The translations under genes were made by a program, and so were the position numbers. The notes under the pieces are model-generated. The model had not been told where the DNA came from and did no database searches. It saw only the letters and a program-made list of their open reading frames with translations. 64,000 bases of DNA, from the NCBI RefSeq assembly GCF_004524775.2, contig NZ_CP119081.1, positions 1,240,001 to 1,304,000 on the forward strand. Reading direction: 5' to 3'. Shown piece after piece: positions 1-7,625 of this stretch. Position 1 is the first letter of the stretch. Every line of letters begins with the position of its first letter. Source of the DNA: Helcococcus ovis. GTDB taxonomy: Bacteria > Bacillota > Clostridia > Tissierellales > Peptoniphilaceae.

Positions 1-31
1 ATAATGTTATTAAATATACTTGTTTGTTTTT

Positions 32-175
32 CTCTTTTTGCTCTTGCGGGGTTATTATCTTCTATTTTGTGTTGCTTCTTGTAGTTTTGTAGAAATTTTT
101 CCAAAAATTTCATTTAATTTCCCACCTACTAATGTCAATGCTGCTATTACAGCTACTGAGATTAAGGCTAAGATT
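32..175 (-). pseudogene. Silent flp cassette 1 (donor of the expressed gene)
   Basis: Its C-terminus reads ...QEATQNRR. Positions 12-175 are identical by eye to 3297-3460 in the expressed flp gene, including a rare G in the conserved block (ATTAAGGCTA instead of ATTAATGCTA). No start codon. Confidence 0.85.
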
Positions 176-211
176 TTCTAAATCTTTACTACCTTATCCC
201 CACTCCTTTTT

Positions 212-355
212 CTCTTTTTGCTCTTGCGGGGTTATCTTCCTTGTGGTTTTGCTGCTGTACCTAATTTATCAGAAATTTGTTTGAAAATTTCATTTAACTT
301 TTCTCCCATTAATGTCAATACAACTATTACAGCTACTGAGATTAATGCTAAGATT
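212..355 (-). pseudogene. Silent flp cassette 2
   Basis: Continues the conserved helix as VAVIVVLTLMGEKLNEIF and ends ...KLGTAAKPQGR followed by a stop. It is related to cassette 1 (LNEIF shared) but has a different tail. No start codon or ribosome binding site. Confidence 0.8.
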
Positions 356-391
356 TTTCAAACCTTACCTATCTTCTCCCCACTCCTTTTT

Positions 392-536
392 CTCTTTTTG
401 CTCTTGCGGGGTTTATTATGGTTGTATTTGCTCTGTTTTACCTAATTGCCCTAAAATTTGCTTGAAAATATCTCCTAACTTTTGACCAATCCCTGTTAAC
501 AATGCTATTACCACTACTGAGATTAATGCTAAGATT
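392..536 (-). pseudogene. Silent flp cassette 3
   Basis: The open frame runs from the conserved ILALIS block to a C-terminus ...QLGKTEQIQP and a stop. Conserved blocks are present at both ends; there is no start codon. Confidence 0.8.
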
Positions 537-573
537 TTCTAGCCTTTCCTATCTTCTCCCCACACTCTTTTTT

Positions 574-717
574 CTCTTTTTGCTCTTGCGGGGTTATTAT
601 TGTGGTTGTTTATTCGCTCCAGTTAGTGACGTTAATACCTTATTAAATGTAATCTTTAATTCATTTCCTACTTTTGTTAAAATCAATATTACCACTACTG
701 AGATTAATGCTAAGATT
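574..717 (-). pseudogene. Silent flp cassette 4
   Basis: Open frame from the conserved block to a C-terminus ...LTSLTGANKQPQ followed by two stops. No start codon. Confidence 0.8.
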
Positions 718-751
718 ATCCAACCTTACCTATCTTCTCCCACACTCTTTT

Positions 752-889
752 CTCTTTTTGCTCTTGCGGGGTTATTGCAATGTTGCTTTTCCTTGTAATC
801 CATCTAACACTTCTTGGAATTTTTTTAATAACTCTTTACCAATTCCTTTTAAAAGTGCTATAACTACTACTGAGATTAATGCTAAGATT
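752..889 (-). pseudogene. Silent flp cassette 5
   Basis: Open frame ending ...VLDGLQGKATLQ. The flank beyond its conserved block is shared with cassette 13, which places cassette 6 and full-length copy 2 in the same local sequence context. Confidence 0.8.
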
Positions 890-923
890 ACCTAGCCTTT
901 CCTATCTCTCCACACGCTCTTTT

Positions 924-1061
924 CTCTTTTTGCTCTTGCGGGGTTATGATCTTTGTCCGTTTCCTTGTAATGCTTTTAACACTTCTCCAAATTTTACTTT
1001 TAATTGTCCACCTATACTTGTTAACAATGCTATTACCACTACTGAGATTAATGCTAAGATT
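924..1061 (-). pseudogene. Silent flp cassette 6 (matches full-length copy 2)
   Basis: Ends ...LKALQGNGQRS. The cassette plus its flank (about 866-1061) is identical by eye to about 2311-2506 in full-length pilin copy 2, at a constant offset of 1445 bp; identity stops exactly where the full-length gene continues into the leader-encoding part. Confidence 0.85.
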
Positions 1062-1095
1062 TTCTAACCTTACCTATCTTCTCCCACTCACTTTT

Positions 1096-1236
1096 CTCTT
1101 TTTGCTCTTGCGGGGTTATTAGTGGTTTGTTCCATTTCCCTTTAATGCTTCTAATACTGAATTAAATTTTTCCTTTAATTGAGTTCCAATACCTGTTAAA
1201 ATCAATATTACCACTACTGAGATTAATGCTAAGATT
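1096..1236 (-). pseudogene. Silent flp cassette 7
   Basis: Open frame ending ...EALKGNGTNH followed by a stop; related to cassette 6 (LKGNG) but with a different tail. Confidence 0.8.
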
Positions 1237-1271
1237 TTCCAAGCCTTGCCTTTCTTCTCCCACTCACTTTT

Positions 1272-1416
1272 TTCTTTTTGCTCTTGCGGGGTTTATTGAT
1301 TTGCTTTTTCTGCTGCACCCTTTAATTGATCAGAAATTTTTGTGAAAATTTCTTTTAAATTTCCACCCATCGTTGTTAATATTACTATTACAGCTACTGA
1401 GATTAATGCTAAGATT
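1272..1416 (-). pseudogene. Silent flp cassette 8
   Basis: Open frame ending ...QLKGAAEKANQ and a stop. The 3' conserved block carries a small change (TTCTTTTTG instead of CTCTTTTTG). Confidence 0.8.
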
Positions 1417-1452
1417 ATCCCAAGCCTTGCCTATCTTCCCCCACACTCTTTT

Positions 1453-1605
1453 CTCTTTTTGCTCTTGCGGGGTTATGAGTTTAATTTATTTTCTGCTGCA
1501 CCTTCTAATTTTCCAGAAATTTGTTTGAAAATTTCTTTTAATTTGTCTCCTATTTGTGTTAATGCAAAAATTACCACTACTGATACTGAGATTAATGCTA
1601 AGATT
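1453..1605 (-). pseudogene. Silent flp cassette 9
   Basis: Open frame ending ...LEGAAENKLNS. The conserved block has a 6-bp in-frame insertion (plus strand ACTGATACTGAG), adding two codons, so this cassette would lengthen the helix if copied. Confidence 0.8.
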
Positions 1606-1641
1606 TTCTAGCCTTGCCTATCTTCTCCCCACTCACTTTTT

Positions 1642-1785
1642 CTCTTTTTGCTCTTGCGGGGTTATGCTGTTGGTACTTTTTCTGCTTCTTGTAATTTATT
1701 AAAAATACTTTGGAAAATATCTTTTAATTTTCCTCCCATTAAGCCTAATACTACTATTACAGCTACTGAGATTAATGCTAAGATT
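1642..1785 (-). pseudogene. Silent flp cassette 10
   Basis: Open frame ending ...KLQEAEKVPTA. The coding part is identical by eye to cassette 11, indicating a recent tandem duplication of one unit. Confidence 0.8.
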
Positions 1786-1822
1786 TTCCAAGCCTTGCCT
1801 ATCTTCTCCCCACTCACTTTTT

Positions 1823-1966
1823 CTCTTTTTGCTCTTGCGGGGTTATGCTGTTGGTACTTTTTCTGCTTCTTGTAATTTATTAAAAATACTTTGGAAAATA
1901 TCTTTTAATTTTCCTCCCATTAAGCCTAATACTACTATTACAGCTACTGAGATTAATGCTAAGATT
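1823..1966 (-). pseudogene. Silent flp cassette 11
   Basis: Same variable sequence as cassette 10 (ends ...KLQEAEKVPTA). Confidence 0.8.
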
Positions 1967-2003
1967 ATCTAGCCTTGCCTTTCTTCTCCCACACACCCTT
2001 TTT

Positions 2004-2150
2004 CTCTTTTTGCTCTTGCGGGGTTATTGTTTTGGTGCATTTTCTGCTGCACCTTGTAAATCTCCAGAAATTCTTTGGAAAATTCCATTTAAATTTTTAC
2101 CTATTTGCGTCAATACCACTATTACCACTACTGAGATTAATGCTAAGATT
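2004..2150 (-). pseudogene. Silent flp cassette 12
   Basis: Open frame ending ...LQGAAENAPKQ. Identical by eye to cassette 13 including the flank, a second recent duplication. Confidence 0.8.
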
Positions 2151-2187
2151 ATCTAGCCTTGCCTTTCTTCTCCCACACACCCTTTTT

Positions 2188-2334
2188 CTCTTTTTGCTCT
2201 TGCGGGGTTATTGTTTTGGTGCATTTTCTGCTGCACCTTGTAAATCTCCAGAAATTCTTTGGAAAATTCCATTTAAATTTTTACCTATTTGCGTCAATAC
2301 CACTATTACCACTACTGAGATTAATGCTAAGATT
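2188..2334 (-). pseudogene. Silent flp cassette 13
   Basis: Same variable sequence as cassette 12 (ends ...LQGAAENAPKQ). It is the last silent unit before full-length copy 2. Confidence 0.8.
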
Positions 2335-2388
2335 ACCTAGCCTTTCCTATCTCTCCACACGCTCTTTTCTCTTTTTGCTCTTGCGGGG

Positions 2389-2571
2389 TTATGATCTTTG
2401 TCCGTTTCCTTGTAATGCTTTTAACACTTCTCCAAATTTTACTTTTAATTGTCCACCTATACTTGTTAACAATGCTATTACCACTACTGAGATTAATGCT
2501 AAGATTAATCCATATTCTACCATTCCTTGTCCGCTTTCTTCCTTCATAAACCAATTCATTATGTTTTTCAT
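2389..2571 (-). CDS. Flp-type pilin, full-length copy 2 (possibly unexpressed)
   Basis: A 60-residue Flp/Tad pilin. The leader and processing site are intact: cleavage is expected at SG|QGMVEYG (Glu at +5, Tyr at +6 of the mature pilin), followed by the hydrophobic helix LILALISVVVIALL and a short polar tail ending GNGQRS. The first 22 codons match those of the gene at 3340-3525; the rest matches silent cassette 6 exactly. Upstream identity with the expressed copy stops just before ACAAAAGAAATG, so the AAGGAG ribosome binding site is replaced by ATAAAGA and no promoter is visible; an IS200-like element sits directly upstream. It may be a displaced expression site, a full-length donor or a dead copy. 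Confidence 0.8.
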   Translation of the reverse strand: MKNIMNWFMKEESGQGMVEYGLILALISVVVIALLTSIGGQLKVKFGEVLKALQGNGQRS

Positions 2572-2599
2572 TTCTTTTGTTCTTTATGATTATTGGAGT

Positions 2600-3245
2600 G
2601 TTTAGATAAAAGCCTCAAAGTATCGCTTAGGTAAACCTGTTTAGCCGGCGATTTACGAGTTATTTTTGTTCGCTAACATCATATACCTTAGCTACATTCA
2701 TTTGATTTATTTTATAATCTTCTTTTAATTGATTTTTTACATATAGATGTATTTTGCTTTCGTCTCGTCGGGACGTGTCAACATAATATCCTCTGCACCA
2801 AAAACTTCTATCTTTATACGCATATCTTAAATTTTCTTTTCTTTCAAATATTAATAGGCTGCTTTTACCTTTTAAATATCCGATTATATGAGAAACGCTA
2901 TATTTAGGAGGAATTTCTATCAGCATATAAATATAATTTGAGCACAATTCCGCCTCTATTATTTTTATGCCTTTTTTTGTTAATAAATTCCTTATAATCC
3001 TGCCTATATCTTCTTTTATTTCTTTATACATACGAAGTTTTTCATATTTTGGCGTAAATACAATATAATAATTGCAATTCCAAACCGTATGTGACGAACC
3101 GTTTGCACGCATATTAATACCTCTATTTATGTTTTATTGCATTTTACGAATTAAAATAATTTTTTATTTATGAATATAATCTTTTCTCTATCAAATTTGT
3201 TTTGTTTAGGATTTTTCCCTCCCGGCAAAGCCGGTAGGGAGAGTC
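2600..3245 (-). mobile_element. IS200/IS605-like insertion element
   Basis: One transposase gene on the minus strand with hairpin-forming sequence on both sides, as in IS200 elements. On the right (upstream of the gene) is an 11-bp stem near 3227-3241 with one mismatch (TCCCTCCCGGC / GCCGGTAGGGA). On the left, downstream of the gene, are complementary arms GTAAA / TTTAC around GCCGGC near 2632-2657. The exact ends are not certain. The element separates the two full-length pilin genes. Confidence 0.6.
2660..3112 (-). CDS. IS200-like (Y1) transposase with lost HUH histidines
   Basis: A 150-residue protein of the IS200/TnpA tyrosine transposase family: it has the N-terminal CNYYIVFTPKY strand, the IPPKYSVSHIIGYLKGKSS segment, FWCRGYYVDT, and the C-terminal YVKNQ that carries the family's catalytic tyrosine and glutamine. 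The metal-binding HUH motif, normally DHIHML, reads NYIYML here: both histidines are tyrosines, each one C-to-T change from a His codon. Without those ligands the enzyme should not cut DNA, so this is probably an inactive copy, or a retained DNA-binding derivative. The reading frame is intact. Length is normal for the family. Confidence 0.75.
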   Translation of the reverse strand: MRANGSSHTVWNCNYYIVFTPKYEKLRMYKEIKEDIGRIIRNLLTKKGIKIIEAELCSNYIYMLIEIPPKYSVSHIIGYLKGKSSLLIFERKENLRYAYKDRSFWCRGYYVDTSRRDESKIHLYVKNQLKEDYKINQMNVAKVYDVSEQK

Positions 3246-3252
3246 CTTACAA

Positions 3253-3290
3253 AAATCAAAGTATCGAAAAGTTTTTCGATACTTTGATTT
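3253..3290. terminator. Terminator of the flp operon
   Basis: A perfect 18-bp inverted repeat (3253-3270 and 3273-3290, arms AAATCAAAGTATCGAAAA and its complement) with a 2-nt loop; on the minus strand it is followed by TTTTTGT. It lies just downstream of the expressed pilin, so readthrough into copy 2 and the cassettes should be low. Confidence 0.8.
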
Positions 3291-3339
3291 ATTCTAAAAT
3301 ATACTTGTTTGTTTTTCTCTTTTTGCTCTTGCGGGGTTA

Positions 3340-3525
3340 TTATCTTCTATTTTGTGTTGCTTCTTGTAGTTTTGTAGAAATTTTTCCAAAAATTTCATTT
3401 AATTTCCCACCTACTAATGTCAATGCTGCTATTACAGCTACTGAGATTAAGGCTAAGATTAATCCATATTCTACCATTCCTTGTCCGCTTTCTTCCTTCA
3501 TAAACCAATTCATTATGTTTTTCAT
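3340..3525 (-). CDS. flp: Flp-type pilin, presumed expression site
   Basis: A 61-residue Flp pilin: short leader ending EESG, processing at SG|QGMVEYG, a hydrophobic assembly helix LILALISVAVIAALTLVGG, and a polar C-terminus ending QEATQNRR with a double stop. It has a good ribosome binding site (AAGGAG, 10 nt before ATG) and lies last in a peptidase-minor pilin-pilin operon. The segment from codon 23 to beyond the stop (3297-3460) is identical to silent cassette 1, so the current variant looks like the product of gene conversion. In Tad systems the mature pilin polymerises into the adhesive Flp fibre; the Tad ATPase and platform genes are not in this window. Confidence 0.85.
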   Translation of the reverse strand: MKNIMNWFMKEESGQGMVEYGLILALISVAVIAALTLVGGKLNEIFGKISTKLQEATQNRR

Positions 3526-3602
3526 TTCTTTTGTTCTCCTTGTTTTTTTATATATTTTTTTTTTTTTTTGAAAATGTGAATTATCTTCTGATAATTAATA
3601 AA

Positions 3603-3824
3603 TTATATTTTTCCAAGAAATGCATTTTTAATTTTTGTAAAAACACCTTCCTGATATAGAGATTTGAGATTGCCACTTAGGGCTAAAAGTCCGATAAATC
3701 CGACAATTACAATCAAAGCAAGTATAATCCCGTACTCGACCATTGATTGACCTTTCTCTTCTTGTGTAATAAATTTATAAGTATCTACGATAGTAACCTT
3801 AAAATCTTTTCTAATAGCATCCAT
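3603..3824 (-). CDS. Flp-family minor pilin
   Basis: 73 residues. The leader is longer than in the main pilin and ends EEKG; predicted processing is EKG|QSMVEYG with Glu at +5, followed by the hydrophobic helix IILALIVIVGFIGLLAL and a basic tail ending FLGKI. Its start (ribosome binding site AAGGAG before ATG) lies inside the 3' end of the prepilin peptidase gene (40-nt overlap), so the two are probably translationally coupled. No silent copies of this gene are seen. Probably a minor or accessory pilin of the same fibre. Confidence 0.75.
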   Translation of the reverse strand: MDAIRKDFKVTIVDTYKFITQEEKGQSMVEYGIILALIVIVGFIGLLALSGNLKSLYQEGVFTKIKNAFLGKI

Positions 3825-4495
3825 AAATTAACTCCTTTATTTATAAGTCCTGTTACAATTCCTATCATAATAAATCCAGCTAGTGGAATATATGACTTCA
3901 TGGTTAGATAATGTGTCATCAAACCATAAACTATGTAAGCCAACATGACACTCATAGTAATAAAGATACCAAATATTAAATCAGGATAGCCCAATAAAAA
4001 AGACATGACCATCATTAGCTTCAAGTCTCCGGCTCCTCCGGGCACAGTCTTAAATAAAAACTTGCCAAAGATTAAGAAACTTCCCACTAATAATATAAAT
4101 ATCCCTATTGATGAAGCTATACTATTTAATAAATAAATTATACCGCCATCAATAAGTCTAAATGGTATACTTATTACAACCATTAATATTATCATTTCAT
4201 TTGCAATAATTCTTACTTTATTATCCACTAAGGTTCCAACACATGCAATAAATGAAAATATTAATAGAAATATAAATTTCCAAAGCGGAAAATATATAAG
4301 TCCTAAATAAGATACCAATATCCCAACAGTGAATGATAAAAAGTAACCGAATATTTTCGAACTGTGCATATGACTATAAGGTTTTCCATTTTTATTTTCT
4401 TTGTACTCTATGAGCTTGTCTGTACATATAGGTACGAAGTAAACAAAAATGAATCCAATCACTATAGGGATAATATAATTTAATAACCCTTCCAA
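3785..4495 (-). CDS. Prepilin peptidase, A24 family (TadV/CpaA-like)
   Basis: An integral membrane aspartyl protease that removes the leader of Flp prepilins. The two A24 aspartates are visible: VDNKVRIIANEM near residue 90 and the GxGD motif in PGGAGDLKLMM near residue 155. It lacks the cysteine-rich N-methylating domain of PilD, as expected for TadV/CpaA types, but at 236 residues it is longer than the usual 150-170, with an extra N-terminal membrane segment. The start is TTG, preceded by AAAGGAG at a 6-nt spacing. First gene of the pilin operon, with a consensus promoter just upstream. Confidence 0.75.
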   Translation of the reverse strand: MEGLLNYIIPIVIGFIFVYFVPICTDKLIEYKENKNGKPYSHMHSSKIFGYFLSFTVGILVSYLGLIYFPLWKFIFLLIFSFIACVGTLVDNKVRIIANEMIILMVVISIPFRLIDGGIIYLLNSIASSIGIFILLVGSFLIFGKFLFKTVPGGAGDLKLMMVMSFLLGYPDLIFGIFITMSVMLAYIVYGLMTHYLTMKSYIPLAGFIMIGIVTGLINKGVNLWMLLEKILRLLS

Positions 4496-4537
4496 ATAAT
4501 TCTCCTTTTTCGTTTTTTAGTCATAACTGACTTTTTT

Positions 4538-4565
4538 ATTTTACATCTCTGAACTTTTTTGTCAA
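4538..4565 (-). promoter_or_regulatory. Sigma-A promoter of the pilin operon
   Basis: On the minus strand TTGACA (4560-4565), 16-nt spacer, TAAAAT (4538-4543), about 40 nt ahead of the TTG start of the prepilin peptidase gene. Confidence 0.75.
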
Positions 4566-5361
4566 TTTCTAACGCAAATTTTTTTCGTTTTGCCTCCAGA
4601 ACAAATGAACATTCATTCAAAAATTTTAAATTAATATTCAAAAAAACTTGAATATTTTTATATATTTTTGCTCAAATTTAATTTTTTATAAATTTTTTTG
4701 TATACAGAATAAATGTTACATTTTTTTAATAAATGTATATTTACTCTATGTTTATTAATTTTAAATTTTCTATTAAAAGCTACCCCCCCCCCCTCAAATT
4801 TTGGCTTATTTACAGGTTTTAGTGAAAAATTGTATTTTTTCACTGAAAAATTTTTGTCATAAAATAAACAAAAATATTATTTTTAACGTTTATATATTAA
4901 TTAATTTTATAACAAAAAAGTTATATAACATTATTGTTATAAAATTATTATTCACTTTTTTCACTTTTTTACACTTTTTTGCGAAATGCGTATTTTTACA
5001 CGTTTATAGCATATACTGAAAATATGAGTTTTATAATATAAAATTAAATATTTATGCCTCATTTTAAAAAAAATCCTTTTTAAATTTAAAGTTTTTGTGT
5101 AAATATAGCTATTTCATACAATATTAACCACTACATATAGTGTAACTACTCAAATAATGATTTAATAGTAAAAAATTCTTTTTATAGATATATTAGTTAT
5201 TTTTTCATATTTTATTTTCATTTTTTGTAAATTTTTTCTAAAATATAATAAAATTTTTGACGAAAAATGCCTATTTTTACAAAAAAGTTATATAAATACA
5301 GTTGAAATGAATATTGATTTTATAAAAATATAATTTAATGGAAGTTTTTTATATGAAAATG
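4566..5361. other. Long AT-rich non-coding region with a C11 tract
   Basis: About 800 bp with no convincing gene. It holds a run of 11 C at 4783-4793 (G11 on the pilin strand), about 220 bp upstream of the pilin promoter. Short motifs recur (for example GCCTATTTTTACA near 5269 and GCGTATTTTTACA near 4988), suggesting old internal duplication. The region is a candidate for regulation or recombination control of the pilin locus. Confidence 0.5.
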
Positions 5362-5405
5362 CCGGCGAGCTCGTTTCGTGATGACTTACGAAAGGAGCTC
5401 GCCGG
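5362..5405. terminator. Strong hairpin downstream of the ABC exporter
   Basis: 18-bp arms at 5362-5379 and 5388-5405 with one mismatch (CCGGCGAGCTC...GAGCTCGCCGG), GC-rich in an AT-rich setting. It lies 27 bp after the permease stop codon on the minus strand. The U-tract is poor, so termination may be partial. Confidence 0.6.
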
Positions 5406-5431
5406 TGGGTTTTCTTGAAAAATGTATTTTA

Positions 5432-6712
5432 TTATTCTATTTTTGATTTAAATGCTTTTATTAAATTCATTTTATTTCCATAATTTAGTGTCCCCTGTCT
5501 ATATATCTTAATGGAAATTATTGACATAATCGCTGTAGTTACTATCAATATAATGAAACTCAAAGCAATTTGATATAAGGCTACATTACTTCCTAATGAT
5601 CTTGTAAGCATTGAAGTCGGCGATGAAAATGGCACAAATGATGCAACTTTCAATATAGTTGAATCAGGTTTTGTCATTAATCCCATAGGTATAAACGTTG
5701 CAAACATCACTAAAATCATTACCGGAGATAATGCTTGATTTAATTCATCCAATCTTGAAACAAGTGAGCCGAGAGCAGCAAATATATAGAAATACATTGT
5801 CACACCGACTACGGTAAATAACACTAAAACTAATACATCTGTTGTTTTTATTTCTGATATGATTGTCTTTATAGTATTTGACACTTCAGGTTTATCGTGT
5901 AAATTTATCATTAATCCCACTACGGCAGATAAAATAGTTAAAATTAAATTAACAAAACTTGTAAACACTCCGGAAAATACTTTTCCATGTATCAAAGCTG
6001 ACGATTTAACATTTGTAATTAATATTTCCATTGTCCTTGTTTCTTTTTCTTTCGCTACATTTGTGGCAATTTGTGAACCGTGTAGCATTATTATCATATA
6101 TAAAAACATAACACTGAAATATGACAAGATAGTGCCCGACATTGGGTTTCTCCCAAATGATTCAATTTCAATTTTTGGAGTGACAGAATCAATTTCTATA
6201 ATTTTATTAACATCAATGCCCAGCTTCTTATATTCTATATTGTATTTGTAATTTTCCTTTAGTATATCTTCTATTAAATACGCCCTAATAGTACCTATAC
6301 TGCTTTTACTAATTTCTGAAATTTTATTTGAGCTTTTATAAAGTTTCGCACTTATATTATCTTTTAATAAAATCCCCTCCGCAACTTCTTCATTTTTAAC
6401 TTTTTCTTTTAATTCATTCTCATTATTTACCTTTATTAAATTATATCTTTTTGAAAGTGTATCAATAACGGACTTATCAACTCCCGCTTTAGCAAAATAT
6501 GCCAAATCTTTTTTACTATCATTTGGCAATGATTTTTCATTTATTTCAAACTTTGAATTTGAAGCTTTTCCTGAATCCATATAATTTGTAATTTTAGGTA
6601 TAAATGTTATACCAAAAAATATCGCACACGATATTAAAAGAGAAATTAAAAATGTTTTTTCCTTAAATTTTTGTTTTGTTTCAAATAAAAATACTGTCAA
6701 TATATCTCTCAT
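5432..6712 (-). CDS. ABC-2 type transporter permease (NatB/YhaP-like)
   Basis: 426 residues. One N-terminal membrane segment (about 20-40), a large extracytoplasmic region (about 45-205), then five or six C-terminal membrane segments. The cytoplasmic stretch NVAKEKETRTMEILITNVKS is the hallmark of the NatB/YhaP family (VxxEKExRxxExL). It pairs with the ATPase encoded 1 bp upstream to form an exporter. Substrate unknown: relatives have been linked to Na+ efflux or to peptide/antibiotic export. Last gene of a regulator-membrane protein-ATPase-permease operon. Confidence 0.8.
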   Translation of the reverse strand: MRDILTVFLFETKQKFKEKTFLISLLISCAIFFGITFIPKITNYMDSGKASNSKFEINEKSLPNDSKKDLAYFAKAGVDKSVIDTLSKRYNLIKVNNENELKEKVKNEEVAEGILLKDNISAKLYKSSNKISEISKSSIGTIRAYLIEDILKENYKYNIEYKKLGIDVNKIIEIDSVTPKIEIESFGRNPMSGTILSYFSVMFLYMIIMLHGSQIATNVAKEKETRTMEILITNVKSSALIHGKVFSGVFTSFVNLILTILSAVVGLMINLHDKPEVSNTIKTIISEIKTTDVLVLVLFTVVGVTMYFYIFAALGSLVSRLDELNQALSPVMILVMFATFIPMGLMTKPDSTILKVASFVPFSSPTSMLTRSLGSNVALYQIALSFIILIVTTAIMSIISIKIYRQGTLNYGNKMNLIKAFKSKIE

Positions 6713-6713
6713 A

Positions 6714-7613
6714 TTACACTTCCTTATCTAATTCAATAAATATTTCTTCCAAACTAGGCTTGTATGGTTCAAACCTCAAAATTTCAATATTATTTTCAAT
6801 AATTTCTTGTAAAATTTGATTTGTGTCCATATCCTCATTTAATCCAAATATATATCCGGATTTTATTTCATCCAATATAGATATCGACCTTATTTTACTT
6901 AATTTTTCAAATAATTCACTTGAATTTGATTCAATCAAATATTTTCCATTTCCCTTGTCAGCCTTTATTCTTTCCAAATTATCAGACAAAATTATTTTGC
7001 CTTGTTTTATAAATGTAACATCATCACAAAATTCCTCCACATAACTCATTTGATGTGATGAAAAAATAACTATCCTGTTTTTTCTAATAAATTCTGAAAT
7101 AATATCCTTTAATACCATTGAATTTACCGGATCCAAACCGCTAAATGGCTCATCAAATACTACAATATCCGGGTCATTAATTATCGCTTGTAAAATCTGA
7201 ACTTTTTGCTGATTTCCCTTAGACAATGTTTCAAGTTTCTTATTAGCATATTCACTAAGCTCTACTTTCTCCAATAATTGTAATGCAGATTTTCTAGCCT
7301 CTTTAGATTTCATCCCTTTTAATTCCCCAAAATATACAAGTTGGTCAATTATATTAATTTTTTGATACATACCTCTTTCTTCAGGCAAATATCCAATCTT
7401 ATATTTTCTTCTATCAAATGCCTCTCCATCTAATAAAAATTCTCCGCTATCCGGCTTAAATACATTCATAAGCGTCCTGATAGTAGTCGTCTTTCCTGCA
7501 CCATTCCTACCTAAAAATCCCATAGCCTTACCACTTTCAATCGTAAAGCTCACATTATGTAAAATTTGTTTTTTATTAAAACTTTTATTTATATTTTTTA
7601 GTTCTAATCTCAT
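6714..7613 (-). CDS. ABC transporter ATP-binding protein (YhaQ/NatA-like)
   Basis: 299 residues. Walker A GRNGAGKTTT (about residue 35), signature LSKGNQQKVQ (about 133), Walker B DIVVFDEPFSGLDP (about 155), switch histidine in FSSHQMS. The C-terminal 80 residues form the regulatory extension common in ABC-2 ATPases. Stop and start of the following permease gene are one base apart. Confidence 0.85.
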   Translation of the reverse strand: MRLELKNINKSFNKKQILHNVSFTIESGKAMGFLGRNGAGKTTTIRTLMNVFKPDSGEFLLDGEAFDRRKYKIGYLPEERGMYQKINIIDQLVYFGELKGMKSKEARKSALQLLEKVELSEYANKKLETLSKGNQQKVQILQAIINDPDIVVFDEPFSGLDPVNSMVLKDIISEFIRKNRIVIFSSHQMSYVEEFCDDVTFIKQGKIILSDNLERIKADKGNGKYLIESNSSELFEKLSKIRSISILDEIKSGYIFGLNEDMDTNQILQEIIENNIEILRFEPYKPSLEEIFIELDKEV

Positions 7614-7625
7614 GTAACCTCTCCT

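Larger units (their letters stand above)
12..2334 (-). repeat. Tandem array of 13 silent Flp pilin cassettes
   Basis: Thirteen head-to-tail units of about 180 bp read on the minus strand. Each starts with a conserved block encoding ILALIS (the Flp N-terminal helix), continues in frame through a variable stretch of about 30 codons to a stop codon, and ends with a conserved 20-bp block just after the stop (plus strand CTCTTTTTGCTCTTGCGGGG). None has a ribosome binding site, a start codon or the prepilin leader; in most, a TAG lies just ahead of the conserved block. The array continues beyond the left edge. Known parallel: silent pilS loci feeding pilE in Neisseria type IV pili; I know of no such description for Flp pili. 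Inference: these are donors for gene conversion into the full-length flp genes at 2389-2571 and 3340-3525. Confidence 0.85.

Noticed and set aside
4783-4793. C11 tract as a promoter-spacing switch for the pilin operon
   Set aside because: The consensus promoter (4538-4565) lies between the tract and the genes, so the tract is not in the promoter spacer or the coding region; only an upstream or recombination role remains possible.
4658-4843. 61-codon frame crossing the G11 tract upstream of the pilin operon
   Set aside because: Composition is that of random AT-rich DNA, it has no ribosome binding site and ends far from any gene; treated as non-coding.
5432-7613. Naming the exporter as a Na+ extruder NatAB
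   Set aside because: Family resemblance is clear, but substrate cannot be inferred from sequence alone; kept as an ABC-2 exporter of unknown substrate.
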